Assembly: GCA_010027105.1 (NCBI GenBank) | Contig: RGVT01000019.1 | Location: forward strand, 1-16,344 | Origin: Planctomycetia bacterium | GTDB lineage: Bacteria; Planctomycetota; Planctomycetia; Pirellulales; UBA1268 | Length of the DNA stretch: 16,344 bases | Direction of reading: 5' to 3' | In this document: piece by piece, positions 7,668 through 15,078 of the stretch | How the letters are laid out: every line of letters starts with the position of its first letter | Position numbering within the stretch: position 1 is the stretch's first letter | Notes under the pieces: model-generated | Seen by the model: only the letters and a program-made list of their open reading frames with translations | Told to the model about the DNA's origin: nothing | Databases searched by the model: none | Translations under genes and position numbers: made by a program

Positions 7668-7700
7668 CGTGGAAAAAGCCCTCCATGGCCTTTTTCCACG
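7668..7700 (+). terminator. Hairpin after the DUF1207-like gene, probable terminator
   Basis: CGTGGAAAAAG (7668-7678) pairs perfectly with CTTTTTCCACG (7690-7700) across an 11-base loop. It starts six bases after the TGA at 7660-7662. The T-run lies inside the distal arm and is not a tail after the stem, so it is not a textbook intrinsic terminator, but its position suggests 3'-end formation or mRNA protection. Confidence 0.5.
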
Positions 7701-7702
7701 AA

Positions 7703-7740
7703 GTCGACCGCGGGAAACGCCGAGGGTTTCCCGGGTCGAC
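7703..7740 (+). repeat. Second hairpin in the DUF1207-tsaD gap, 15-bp stem
   Basis: GTCGACCGCGGGAAAC (7703-7718) pairs with GTTTCCCGGGTCGAC (7726-7740), giving a 15-bp stem with a single bulged base near 7710 and a 7-base loop. It begins three bases after the first hairpin and lies in the leader of tsaD. The role is unknown. Confidence 0.6.
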
Positions 7741-7741
7741 T

Positions 7742-7762
7742 GCCGCCGCATCCAGCGGCGGC
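7742..7762 (+). repeat. Third hairpin in the DUF1207-tsaD gap, 8-bp stem
   Basis: GCCGCCGC (7742-7749) pairs with GCGGCGGC (7755-7762) across the loop ATCCA. It sits one base after the second hairpin and 25 bases before the tsaD start. It could be part of a tsaD leader structure or of a compound terminator. Confidence 0.5.
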
Positions 7763-7787
7763 CGACTTTCTCCACGAGGTTCCCGCA

Positions 7788-8819
7788 ATGCCGCTGCTGG
7801 CGATCGAGACCACGTGCGACGAGACGGCGGCGGCCGTGGTGACGCGGGAGCGCGCCGTGCTCTCGAGCGTGGTCGCCAGCCAGGACGCGCTCCATGCCCG
7901 CTGGCGGGGCGTGGTGCCGGAGGTGGCCTCGCGCGCGCACGTCGAGCGGATCATTCCCGTGATCGACGAGGCCCTCGGGCGGGCGGCGGTCGGTAGGAGC
8001 GATCTCGAGGCGGTGGCGGTGGCCGTGCGGCCCGGGCTCGTCGGGTCGCTGCTCGTCGGGCTCGCGGCGGCCAAGGGGATCGCGGCCGTCCGCGGCGTGC
8101 CGCTCGTGGGCTACGATCACATCGCCGCCCACCTCTACGCCTGCAGGCTGGCCCGGCCCGACGCGGTCCGCGACCCGTGCGTGGGCCTCGTGGCCAGCGG
8201 CGGCCACACCACGCTCTTTCTCGTGCGGTCGCCGCTCGACCTCGTGCGGCTCGGCGGCACGATCGACGACGCGGCCGGCGAGGCCTTCGACAAGGCGGCG
8301 AGCCTGCTCGGCCTGGGATACCCCGGCGGCCCGGAGATCGAGCGCGCGGCCGCCGGCGGCGACCCCCGCGCCCACCGGCTGCCCCGGCCGCTCGCGAACG
8401 ATCACGACCGGCTCGATCTCAGCTTCAGCGGCCTGAAGACGGCGCTCCGCTACCTCGTGCGGCCGCCCGGCGCCCCGGCGGACTCGCCGCCACCCACAGG
8501 GCGGCGGCGGGCCGATCTCGCCGCATCGTTCCAGCGGGCGGCGGTCGACGCGATCCTCGCGAAGGTCGGGCTCGCGCTCGAAAAGACCGGCTGCCGCACG
8601 CTCCTCGTCGGGGGTGGCGTGACGTCGAACAGGCTGCTCCGCGAGTCGCTCGAGGGCCTCGGCCGCGACCGCGGCGTGACGGTCGTGATCCCGCCGCGGG
8701 AACTGTGCACCGACAACGCGGCGATGGGCGCGATCGCCTGGGAGCGGCTCGACCGCGGCGAGGACGACGGCCTCGATCTCGACGTCCGCCCCGGCACCGA
8801 CCGCCGCCGGTCACAGTGA
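7788..8819 (+). CDS. tsaD: tRNA N6-threonylcarbamoyladenosine (t6A37) transferase TsaD
   Basis: TsaD, working with TsaB and TsaE, transfers the threonylcarbamoyl group from TC-AMP to A37 of ANN-decoding tRNAs. It has 343 residues (E. coli 337). The N-terminal ASKHA fold opens with LAIETTCDETAAAVV (4-18). Metal ligands His111 and His115 are in DHIAAHLYA, and the third, Asp309, is in CTDNAAMGA. ASGGHTTL (137-144) and GTIDDAAGEAFDKAASLLGL (157-176) are the nucleotide-binding and signature segments. The ATG at 7788 has a GAGG eight bases upstream. The usual Asn before the first metal His (NHxxxH) is Asp110 here. The 3' end overlaps convergent dnaB by 9 bp. No tsaB or tsaE is in view. Confidence 0.96.
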   Translation: MPLLAIETTCDETAAAVVTRERAVLSSVVASQDALHARWRGVVPEVASRAHVERIIPVIDEALGRAAVGRSDLEAVAVAVRPGLVGSLLVGLAAAKGIAAVRGVPLVGYDHIAAHLYACRLARPDAVRDPCVGLVASGGHTTLFLVRSPLDLVRLGGTIDDAAGEAFDKAASLLGLGYPGGPEIERAAAGGDPRAHRLPRPLANDHDRLDLSFSGLKTALRYLVRPPGAPADSPPPTGRRRADLAASFQRAAVDAILAKVGLALEKTGCRTLLVGGGVTSNRLLRESLEGLGRDRGVTVVIPPRELCTDNAAMGAIAWERLDRGEDDGLDLDVRPGTDRRRSQ

Positions 8820-10256
8820 GGAGAACTGCTCGAACTCGTCGTACGGCCGGTGCTCGAGGTTCACGAACCGGGTGAACTCCTGCTGCCAGAGGAGCTTGAC
8901 GTCGTCGGTCGGGCCGTTGCGCTGCTTGGCGACGATGATCTCGGCCTGCCCCTTCACCCGCTCGCGGTCCTCGTCGGTGGTCTGGTAGTACTCCTCGCGG
9001 TGCACGAACATCACCACGTCGGCGTCCTGCTCGATGGCGCCCGACTCGCGCAGGTGGTGGAGCCGCGGCTTGTTGTCGCGGGCCATCTCCGCCTGGCGGT
9101 TGAGCTGGGCCAGGCAGAGGACCGGGATGTCGAGCTCGCGCGACATCGTCTTCAGCCGGCGGGCGATCCGGGCCACCTGCTCCTGCCGGGGATCGCGGGG
9201 ATTGTCCGGCTCGATGAGTTGCAGATAGTCGATGACCACGAGAGAGAGCCCTTGCCGCCGCTTGAGCCGGCGGGCCACGGCCGCGATCTCGGTGAGCGTG
9301 CGGCCCGGGGTGTCGTCGATGTAGAGCGGCGCGGAGCTGATCTCGGCCGATTTCTGCACGAGGCGGCGCCGGTCCTCCTGCGAGATCGTGCCGTTGCGGA
9401 GGCGGTGGCCGTTGACCTGGGCCGACGAGCAGAGGAGCCGGTCGGCGAGTTCGAGGCAGGCCATCTCGAGGCTCACGAACAGCACCGGCTGCCGGGCCTG
9501 GATGGCGACGTGGTCGGCGATGTTCATCGCCAGGGCCGTCTTCCCCATGCTCGGGCGGGCCGCGAGGATGATCAGCTCGGAGTTGTGCAGGCCGCCGCAG
9601 AGCGTGTCGAGTTCACGGAAGCCGGTCTCGACGCCCCCCAGCGTCTTCTCATGCTTCATCCGGGCGTCCATCCGCACCATCACGTCGGTGAGCACGGTGT
9701 CGATCGGCTTGGCCTCGGCGGAGCTGCGGTGCTCGAGGATCTCGAAGATCCGCGACTCGGCCCGGGCGAGCAGCTCGCGGGGCTCGTCGGCCGAGTCGTA
9801 GGCGTCGCGCAGGATGTCGGTGCTGGCGTCGATGATCGACCGCAGCATCGCCTTGTCGCGCACGATCTGCGCGTAGTGGGTGGCGTGGGCCGCGTGGGGC
9901 ACCGCCTGGAGGATGTCGGCCAGCGCCGGGGAGCCGCCGACCCGCTCCAGGTCGCCCTTCGACCGGAGCCGTTCGAGCAGGATCGTGGCGTCGACCCGCC
10001 TGCCCCCCTCGTTGAGGTCGAGCAGGTGGCGGTAGAGGATCTGGTGGGCCTCGTCGTGGAAGTCCTCGGGCCGGACCACGAGCGACACGTCGTCGCACAC
10101 GTCGGGCTTGAGCAGGATGCTGCCGAGCACCGCCCGCTCGGCGTCGACGTTGGCCGGGCGATCGCGGCCTGCGGCGTCCGGAACAGCCTCGTCGCGCCCA
10201 CGGCGCTGCCCGCGCCGCCCGGCGTCCCGCGCGCCCGCTTCCCGCGATGAAACCAT
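8811..10256 (-). CDS. dnaB: Replicative DNA helicase DnaB
   Basis: This is the hexameric 5'-3' helicase of the replication fork. It has 481 residues, with an Arg/Gly-rich N-terminal tail (1-34), the DnaB N-terminal helical domain (about 35-140), a linker, and the RecA-like C-terminal domain from about 200. Walker A is ARPSMGKTA (233-241), Walker B is VVIDYLQL (340-347), and the arginine-finger region is KQRNGPTDDVK with Arg446. The catalytic core is continuous, with no intein. The ATG at 10256 has GGGAGG (plus-strand bases 10265-10270) eight bases upstream. It is the last gene of the minus-strand cluster, 31 bp behind rplI, an order (rplI-dnaB) seen in many bacteria. Its 3' end overlaps that of convergent tsaD by 9 bp, leaving no room for a separate terminator. 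Confidence 0.97.
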   Translation of the reverse strand: MVSSREAGARDAGRRGQRRGRDEAVPDAAGRDRPANVDAERAVLGSILLKPDVCDDVSLVVRPEDFHDEAHQILYRHLLDLNEGGRRVDATILLERLRSKGDLERVGGSPALADILQAVPHAAHATHYAQIVRDKAMLRSIIDASTDILRDAYDSADEPRELLARAESRIFEILEHRSSAEAKPIDTVLTDVMVRMDARMKHEKTLGGVETGFRELDTLCGGLHNSELIILAARPSMGKTALAMNIADHVAIQARQPVLFVSLEMACLELADRLLCSSAQVNGHRLRNGTISQEDRRRLVQKSAEISSAPLYIDDTPGRTLTEIAAVARRLKRRQGLSLVVIDYLQLIEPDNPRDPRQEQVARIARRLKTMSRELDIPVLCLAQLNRQAEMARDNKPRLHHLRESGAIEQDADVVMFVHREEYYQTTDEDRERVKGQAEIIVAKQRNGPTDDVKLLWQQEFTRFVNLEHRPYDEFEQFSSL

Positions 10257-10287
10257 CGCTCCGGCCTCCCTGCGGCGGATGAACGGA

Positions 10288-10824
10288 CTACTTTCCGCCG
10301 GCGTCGCCGCTGGCGGGCACCACCCACACCTTCAGATCACCCTCCACTTCCGCCGCCAGCCGCACCTTCACGGTGTAGAGCCCGACCTCCTTGAGCGGCC
10401 CCTGGAGCACGATCTGGTCGGGCGAGACCATCAGATCCTGCTGCTTGAGCGAGCGCGAGATCTCGGCCGGACCGACCGAGCCGTAGAGGTGACCCTCGTC
10501 GTTGGCGTTGGCCTCGATCGTGACGCTCGTCCGGGCCAGCTCGGCCAGCAGCCCGCGCAGGCCGGCGAGCCGCTCGCGGGCGATCTCCTCGAGCTTCGCC
10601 CGGTGCTTCTCGACCATCCGTTTGTGATGCTCGGTGGCGACGGTGGCGAGCCCCTGCGGCAGCAGGTAGTTGGCCGCGTAGCCCCGCCGTACCTCGACCA
10701 CCTCCCCCTGCTTGCCGAGGTGCTCGACGTTGTGGATGAGCAGGAGTTCGATGCCGCCCCGCTTTCCCTTCGGAAGGTGCGTGGCGCTGGCGGCGGCCAC
10801 CGTGGGCCGTTCCTTCGTGGGCAT
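10288..10824 (-). CDS. rplI: 50S ribosomal protein bL9 with N-terminal extension
   Basis: bL9 is an elongated large-subunit protein near the L1 stalk that helps prevent frameshifting. It has 178 residues against about 149 in E. coli. The N-terminal domain begins at IELLLIHNVEHLGKQGEVVE (25-44), with GYAANYLLPQGLA (48-60). A long connecting helix spans about 62-100, and the C-terminal domain includes NDEGHLYGSVGPAEIS (108-123). Compared with E. coli L9 there are 24 extra N-terminal residues, rich in Ala, Lys and Thr, and a short Gly-rich tail. The start at 10824 is supported by a strong AAGGAG six bases upstream; a longer open frame back to 10962 overlaps ssb and has no such site. It lies 64 bp after ssb and 31 bp before dnaB. 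Confidence 0.95.
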   Translation of the reverse strand: MPTKERPTVAAASATHLPKGKRGGIELLLIHNVEHLGKQGEVVEVRRGYAANYLLPQGLATVATEHHKRMVEKHRAKLEEIARERLAGLRGLLAELARTSVTIEANANDEGHLYGSVGPAEISRSLKQQDLMVSPDQIVLQGPLKEVGLYTVKVRLAAEVEGDLKVWVVPASGDAGGK

Positions 10825-10830
10825 GGGAGT

Positions 10831-10836
10831 CTCCTT
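10831..10836 (-). promoter_or_regulatory. Shine-Dalgarno AAGGAG deciding the rplI start
   Basis: AAGGAG with a six-base spacer precedes the ATG at 10824. It shows that the 24-residue N-terminal extension of L9 is translated and that the longer open frame starting at 10962 is not the real gene. Confidence 0.7.
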
Positions 10837-10888
10837 GACGAACCGGTGTGACGGAGCGGACGAATGATCGGGGTGTGGTGGGCGGGGT

Positions 10889-11362
10889 TCAGAACGGAAT
10901 GTCGTCGTCGGTGCCACCGGCAGCGCCGGAGGGCCCGCCATCATACTCGCCGGCCGGGACACCCTCGTCGTCGGGCGGCCCGCCCGCTTTTCCGGCCGTC
11001 CGGGCCTTGCCGCGGGGGCCGTCGCCGCCGCCGGACCGCGACCCGAGCAGCTGCATCTTCTCGCCGACCACGCGGAGCTTGGAGTTTTTCTTGCCGTCCT
11101 TCTCCCACGTGTCGAGCTTGAGCCGGCCCTCGATCAGGAGCGGCGAGCCCTTCGTGACGTATTCGCCGGCGATCTCGGCCGTGCGGCCCCAGAGCGTGAC
11201 GTCGACGAACGTGGTCTCCTCCACCCACTCTCCGCTGGCCGTCTTGCGGCGGTCGTTGACCGCCAGGCCGATGTCGGTGACGGCGGTGCCGCTGGAGATG
11301 TAGCGGAGTTCGGGATCGCGGGTCACGTTGCCGAGCAGGATCACCCGATTGAAGCTGGCCAT
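10889..11362 (-). CDS. ssb: Single-stranded DNA-binding protein
   Basis: SSB coats single-stranded DNA and recruits replication and repair partners. It has 157 residues. The OB fold runs from MASFNRVILLGNVTRDPELR (1-20) to about residue 106, with FVDVTLWGRTAEIAGEYVTKG (52-72, quoted in part) and DGKKNSKLRVVGEKMQLLG (89-107). A Gly-rich disordered linker (108-150) leads to the acidic tip DDDIPF (152-157), the standard docking peptide. The ATG at 11362 has GGAGG eight bases upstream, which rules out the 26 extra codons of the longer open frame. It lies between rpsF (90 bp upstream) and rplI (64 bp downstream). In many bacteria rpsR follows ssb here; it does not in this window. Confidence 0.96.
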   Translation of the reverse strand: MASFNRVILLGNVTRDPELRYISSGTAVTDIGLAVNDRRKTASGEWVEETTFVDVTLWGRTAEIAGEYVTKGSPLLIEGRLKLDTWEKDGKKNSKLRVVGEKMQLLGSRSGGGDGPRGKARTAGKAGGPPDDEGVPAGEYDGGPSGAAGGTDDDIPF

Positions 11363-11370
11363 GGAATCGT

Positions 11371-11375
11371 CCTCC
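11371..11375 (-). promoter_or_regulatory. Shine-Dalgarno GGAGG deciding the ssb start
   Basis: GGAGG with an eight-base spacer precedes the ATG at 11362, the position expected from SSB homology. Confidence 0.7.
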
Positions 11376-11420
11376 GTGCCTGGTGAACTGAACTTCTGTA
11401 CAACTGGGAGAAGGATACCG

Positions 11421-11452
11421 CCCGCCGGCCCGTCTGGCAAGCGGCCGGCGGG
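11421..11452 (-). repeat. Perfect 10-bp hairpin directly after the rpsF stop
   Basis: CCCGCCGGCC (11421-11430) and GGCCGGCGGG (11443-11452) form a perfect stem with a 12-base loop. On the minus strand it starts right after the rpsF TGA (11453-11455). No T-run follows, so it is more likely an mRNA-processing, attenuation or stability element between rpsF and ssb than an efficient terminator. Confidence 0.6.
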
Positions 11453-11839
11453 TCAGTCGGCTGCCGCCGCGGCCGGGGCCGAACGCCGGGCCGCGGCCTC
11501 GCCGGCCAGGGCGTGCTGCACGAGGGCGTCGGCGATCCGGGGGTCCACCTTGAGGATCAGTTTGCGGATGATGTCGTCGTTGATCTCGCACTGCCGCTCC
11601 AGCGGGGCGATGCCGCCGCCGGCCATCGTGAAGTAGGCGAGCCAGTAGATCCCCTTCTTGTGGCCGCCGATCGGGTAGGCCAGTTTGCGCTCGTCCCACA
11701 GCCTCGAGGCGAGCACCGTGCCGCCGTTCTGCACGATCATCTCGCCGATCTGTTGGCTCGTCGCGGCGGGATCGCGGGCGTACTTCGCGGGGTCGAGGAT
11801 GAACATGCCCTCGTACACATGGGTCTGCTTCGCGGCCAT
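11453..11839 (-). CDS. rpsF: 30S ribosomal protein bS6
   Basis: bS6 binds the central domain of 16S rRNA as a heterodimer with bS18. It has 128 residues. The ferredoxin-like fold is recognisable from THVYEGMFILDP (6-17), RLWDERKLAYPIGGHKKGIY (46-65), WLAYF (66-70) and the Ile/Leu-rich IIRKLILKVDP (89-99). An Ala-rich tail (about 107-128) is extra and probably disordered. The ATG at 11839 has GAGGAG about ten bases upstream. It lies 65 bp after pth and 90 bp before ssb. The gap before it carries phased CCCCGA repeats and the gap after it a 10-bp hairpin, either of which could be a control site; in several bacteria S6:S18 represses its own operon by binding the leader. Confidence 0.94.
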   Translation of the reverse strand: MAAKQTHVYEGMFILDPAKYARDPAATSQQIGEMIVQNGGTVLASRLWDERKLAYPIGGHKKGIYWLAYFTMAGGGIAPLERQCEINDDIIRKLILKVDPRIADALVQHALAGEAAARRSAPAAAAAD

Positions 11840-11853
11840 CTGCTCGATGCTCC

Positions 11854-11894
11854 TCGGGGACTTTCGGGGACGTTTCGGGGCTTGGTCGGGGGAC
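11854..11894 (-). repeat. Four phased TCGGGGAC-like repeats in the rpsF leader
   Basis: Imperfect copies of TCGGGGAC start at 11854, 11864, 11875 and 11886, spaced 10, 11 and 11 bp. On the coding strand they read as repeated CCCCGA units within the 65-bp gap between pth and rpsF. The spacing is close to one DNA helical turn. They could be a protein-binding array, an RNA ligand site or slippage-derived sequence. Confidence 0.5.
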
Positions 11895-11904
11895 TGTCAC
11901 AAGG

Positions 11905-12462
11905 TCAGTTGTAGCGGTTCATCGCGGGCTCGATGCCCAGGGCCACCCATTCCTCGGCGGCGTCGGCGGCGCGTTCCAGCATCACGTTCACGGCCTCGCG
12001 CTCGTGGTGGGGAAACCGCCCGAGCACGAAGTCGGCCGGCTTCCAGCCCGCCGCCACCGGCCCGATGCCGATCCGCAGCCGGGGAACGGCCGTGGTACCC
12101 AGCCGCGCGAGCACGTCGGCGAGGCCGTTCTGGCCGCCGGCCGTCCCGCTCGCCCGGAGACGGATCGTGTCGATGGGGAGTTGGAAGTCGTCGCAGAGCA
12201 CCAGGATGTCGTCATGGTCGATCTTGTAGAAGTCTCGGGCCGCGAGCACGCTCGCCCCGCTGAGGTTCATCCACGTGAGGGGCCAGAGCAGCAGCACGGG
12301 CCGCCCGCGGAGCGTCACCTGGGCCGTCTCGCCCTGGAATCGGGCCCGCCGGACCGGCTCTCCGGCGCGGCGGGCGAGGATCTCCAGCACGTCGAAGCCG
12401 ACGTTGTGCCGCGTCCCCTCGTAGGCGCGCCCCGGGTTGCCGAGCCCCGCGATCAGTTTCAC
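11905..12462 (-). CDS. pth: Peptidyl-tRNA hydrolase
   Basis: Pth releases peptides from prematurely dissociated peptidyl-tRNA and recycles the tRNA. It has 185 residues (E. coli 194). MKLIAGLGNPGRAYEGTRHN (1-20) carries the conserved Asn9 and catalytic His19. WMNLSG (64-69) and Asp91 in LCDDFQLP are the other active-site elements, and AGGQNGL (108-114) matches the GGHNGL motif, with Gln111 replacing the His found in E. coli. The start is a GTG with no Shine-Dalgarno sequence, chosen because it coincides exactly with the family N-terminus. It lies 45 bp after rplY and 65 bp before rpsF, matching the Bacillus prs-ctc-spoVC order. Confidence 0.96.
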   Translation of the reverse strand: MKLIAGLGNPGRAYEGTRHNVGFDVLEILARRAGEPVRRARFQGETAQVTLRGRPVLLLWPLTWMNLSGASVLAARDFYKIDHDDILVLCDDFQLPIDTIRLRASGTAGGQNGLADVLARLGTTAVPRLRIGIGPVAAGWKPADFVLGRFPHHEREAVNVMLERAADAAEEWVALGIEPAMNRYN

Positions 12463-12507
12463 GTGTGCACGTCAGGCTGGGCGCCGGCTCCGCTCTCCGG
12501 GCGGTGC

Positions 12508-13146
12508 TCAGCCCTCGGCCGCTTCTCCCTCTCCTTCCTCGGCCGGCTTGCGGCCGATCAACTCGGGTTCGGCCGCCGCGGCCGCCGCGGCGGGCTCCTC
12601 ACCCTTCTTGGCCGGCAGCACGCAGGTCACGATCGTCTCGTCGCCGGCGTGCGTGACCCGCGCTCCCGGTGGCAGCTCCAGGTCGTGGGCCTTGACCATG
12701 CCGCCGAGCTCGAGACCGCCGATCTGGGCGTGGATCCTCTCGGGAATCGTGTCGGGCGTGCACTCGATCTCGATCTCGTGGACGAGCAGCGTGACGACGC
12801 CGCCGGATCGGTGGCCGGGCGCCTCCCCCTTGAGGTCGATCGGCACCTTGACCTTGATCCGGTCGGTCTTGCTGACCCGCAGCAGATCGACGTGGAGCGG
12901 CCGGACGCCGTAGGTGTCCCACTGCAGTTCGCGGATCAGCGCCTTCTCCCTGACGGCGCCCTTGAGATCCACGATCCGGCCGCCGTGCCGGACGACGGCC
13001 TCGAGCGCCTCGCGGGCGGCGGCCAGTTCGACGCACTTCTCCCCGTGGCCGTAGAGGATCGCGGGCACGAGCCCTTTCCCGCGGAGCCGGCGGCTCTCGC
13101 GGGATCCGGTGGCCTGACGCGGGACGACTTCGAGCGTGTCGCTCAT
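12508..13146 (-). CDS. rplY: 50S ribosomal protein bL25/general stress protein Ctc, long form
   Basis: bL25 binds 5S rRNA. It has 212 residues: an N-terminal L25 domain (about 5-91, with VPRQATGSRESRRLRGKGLV at 8-27 and RPLHVDLLRV at 82-91), a C-terminal TL5/Ctc beta domain (about 95-180), and a low-complexity Ala/Glu tail (181-212). It is thus the long Ctc/TL5 form and not the 94-residue E. coli L25. The ATG at 13146 has GAGGAG five bases upstream. It sits between prs (91 bp upstream, with hairpins) and pth (45 bp downstream), as in Bacillus, where ctc follows prs. Confidence 0.95.
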   Translation of the reverse strand: MSDTLEVVPRQATGSRESRRLRGKGLVPAILYGHGEKCVELAAAREALEAVVRHGGRIVDLKGAVREKALIRELQWDTYGVRPLHVDLLRVSKTDRIKVKVPIDLKGEAPGHRSGGVVTLLVHEIEIECTPDTIPERIHAQIGGLELGGMVKAHDLELPPGARVTHAGDETIVTCVLPAKKGEEPAAAAAAAEPELIGRKPAEEGEGEAAEG

Positions 13147-13187
13147 GGAAACTCCTCGATTCGAGCCCGGTATTGTGCCACGGCCGG

Positions 13188-13237
13188 GGCGGTTCGCAAG
13201 CCAAACCGCCGGCCGGCCGGGAAAAACCGGCCCGGCC
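13188..13237 (-). terminator. Tandem hairpins between prs and rplY
   Basis: The first hairpin, next to the prs stop, pairs 13211-13220 (GGCCGGCCGG) with 13227-13237 (CCGG-C-CCGGCC, one bulged C) around a six-base GAAAAA loop. The second pairs GGCGGTT (13188-13194) with AACCGCC (13204-13210) around nine bases. Transcribed leftward they follow directly on the prs TGA. The T-run is in a loop, so termination is uncertain; partial termination or 3'-end protection is possible. Confidence 0.45.
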
Positions 13238-14178
<941 letters not shown>

Positions 14179-14182
<4 letters not shown>

Positions 14183-14967
14183 GCCCCCACTGTGCCCTTC
14201 GGAGCGCGGTCCTGCAAGGCTGCGGCGACGGCCGCGAGCTGTGCCGGGGTGTTCACCGAGAGCGTCTCGCTGGCGTCGAGGCAGGCGACGGCGTCGACGT
14301 CACGGCCCGCCCGCAGGAGCATGCCGGGGCAGTCTGTGATGTAGAACTCGCCGGCGGCGTTGTCGGGCCGGAGCGCGGCGAGCGACTCGAGCAGGTCGCG
14401 GGCTTCGAACACGTAGGTGCTCATGTTGACCTCGTCGATCGCCCGCTCCGCCGGGGTGGCGTCCCTCTGCTCCACGATTCGCTGGAAGCGGCCGGAGGCG
14501 TCGCGCACGATCCGGCCGAGGCCCGTCGGATCGGCCGTGATCGCGCTGCCGAGCAGGCACGAGGCGCCGCGGGCGACCCACGCCTCGAGCAGGCCCCTCA
14601 CGCTCTCCGCGCGGAGCATCGGCGAATCGCCGCACACGATCACCACGGGGCGGCGGCTGGAGGGCGGATCGGCGGCCAGGCGGGCCCGGATCGCGTCGGC
14701 AGCGGCCGCCACGGCGTCGCCGGTGCCGCGCTGCTCCTCTTGGAGCGCGAACGACACCCCCGGCAGGCCGGCGAGGGCCCGCTCGACCAGGTCGGCGCCG
14801 TACCCCACCACCACGATCCGATCCGGAATGCCGGCTGCTGCGAGGGCGTCGAGCACCCACGCGACGAGCGGCCTACCGGCCGCCTCGTGGAGCACCTTCG
14901 GCAGGTCGCTCCCCATACGCGTGCCCTTGCCGGCGGCGAGAACGACGGCGATCGGCGCGGGGGGCAT
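14179..14967 (-). CDS. GlmU-like UDP-GlcNAc pyrophosphorylase domain protein without acetyltransferase domain
   Basis: This is a nucleotidyltransferase of the GlmU N-terminal type, expected to make UDP-GlcNAc from UTP and GlcNAc-1-phosphate for the cell envelope. It has 262 residues. Motifs are the nucleotide loop LAAGKGTRM (10-18) with Lys24, EEQRGTGDAV (77-86), metal-binding Asp114 in CGDSPML, GRIVRD (151-156), IVEQRDATPAE (164-174) with Glu166, EVNMSTYVF (179-187) with Asn181, and NAAGEFYITD (203-212). Full GlmU proteins run to about 456 residues with a C-terminal left-handed beta-helix; it is absent here and the frame simply ends in prs. The ATG at 14967 has GGAG seven bases upstream and matches the family N-terminus; the longer open frame to 16092 is antisense shadow. 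Gene order (glmU-prs-rplY-pth) supports the assignment. A different sugar-1-phosphate substrate is possible. Confidence 0.88.
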
Positions 14968-15078
14968 GACGGGGCTCCGGAGCGGCGAAATCCTAGCAGA
15001 CGGTGGCCGAACGCGACGGCGCGGCGGTACGCTGCCGCGGCCCGGCGCGACCGGCCGCGGCACCGGAGCGGAGCGGCC
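14968..15078. other. Divergent promoter region of the glmU-dnaB cluster and the DUF4432 gene
   Basis: These 111 bp separate two divergent start codons and must contain the promoter of the eight-gene leftward cluster, unless that starts internally. I see no confident -35/-10 pair. The main feature is the 10-bp inverted repeat at 15033-15062. Confidence 0.4.
15033..15062. repeat. Perfect 10-bp inverted repeat upstream of the DUF4432 gene
   Basis: TGCCGCGGCC (15033-15042) and GGCCGCGGCA (15053-15062) are exact inverted copies around the 10-base spacer CGGCGCGACC. The repeat ends 16 bases before the ATG at 15079. The centre-to-centre distance of the arms, 20 bp, is about two helical turns, which would suit a dimeric regulator. 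It could equally be a leader hairpin masking the GGAG sites next to it. Confidence 0.5.

Noticed and set aside
8850..10250. 466-residue plus-strand open frame
   Set aside because: It is antisense to dnaB along its whole length, and dnaB carries every helicase motif.
8811..10256. Possible intein in dnaB, a frequent insertion site
   Set aside because: Walker A and Walker B segments and the regions between are continuous and of normal length.
12461..12472. ACGTG-TG-CACGT inverted repeat at the pth start
   Set aside because: Arms of five bases overlap the start codon and there is no second copy or supporting context.
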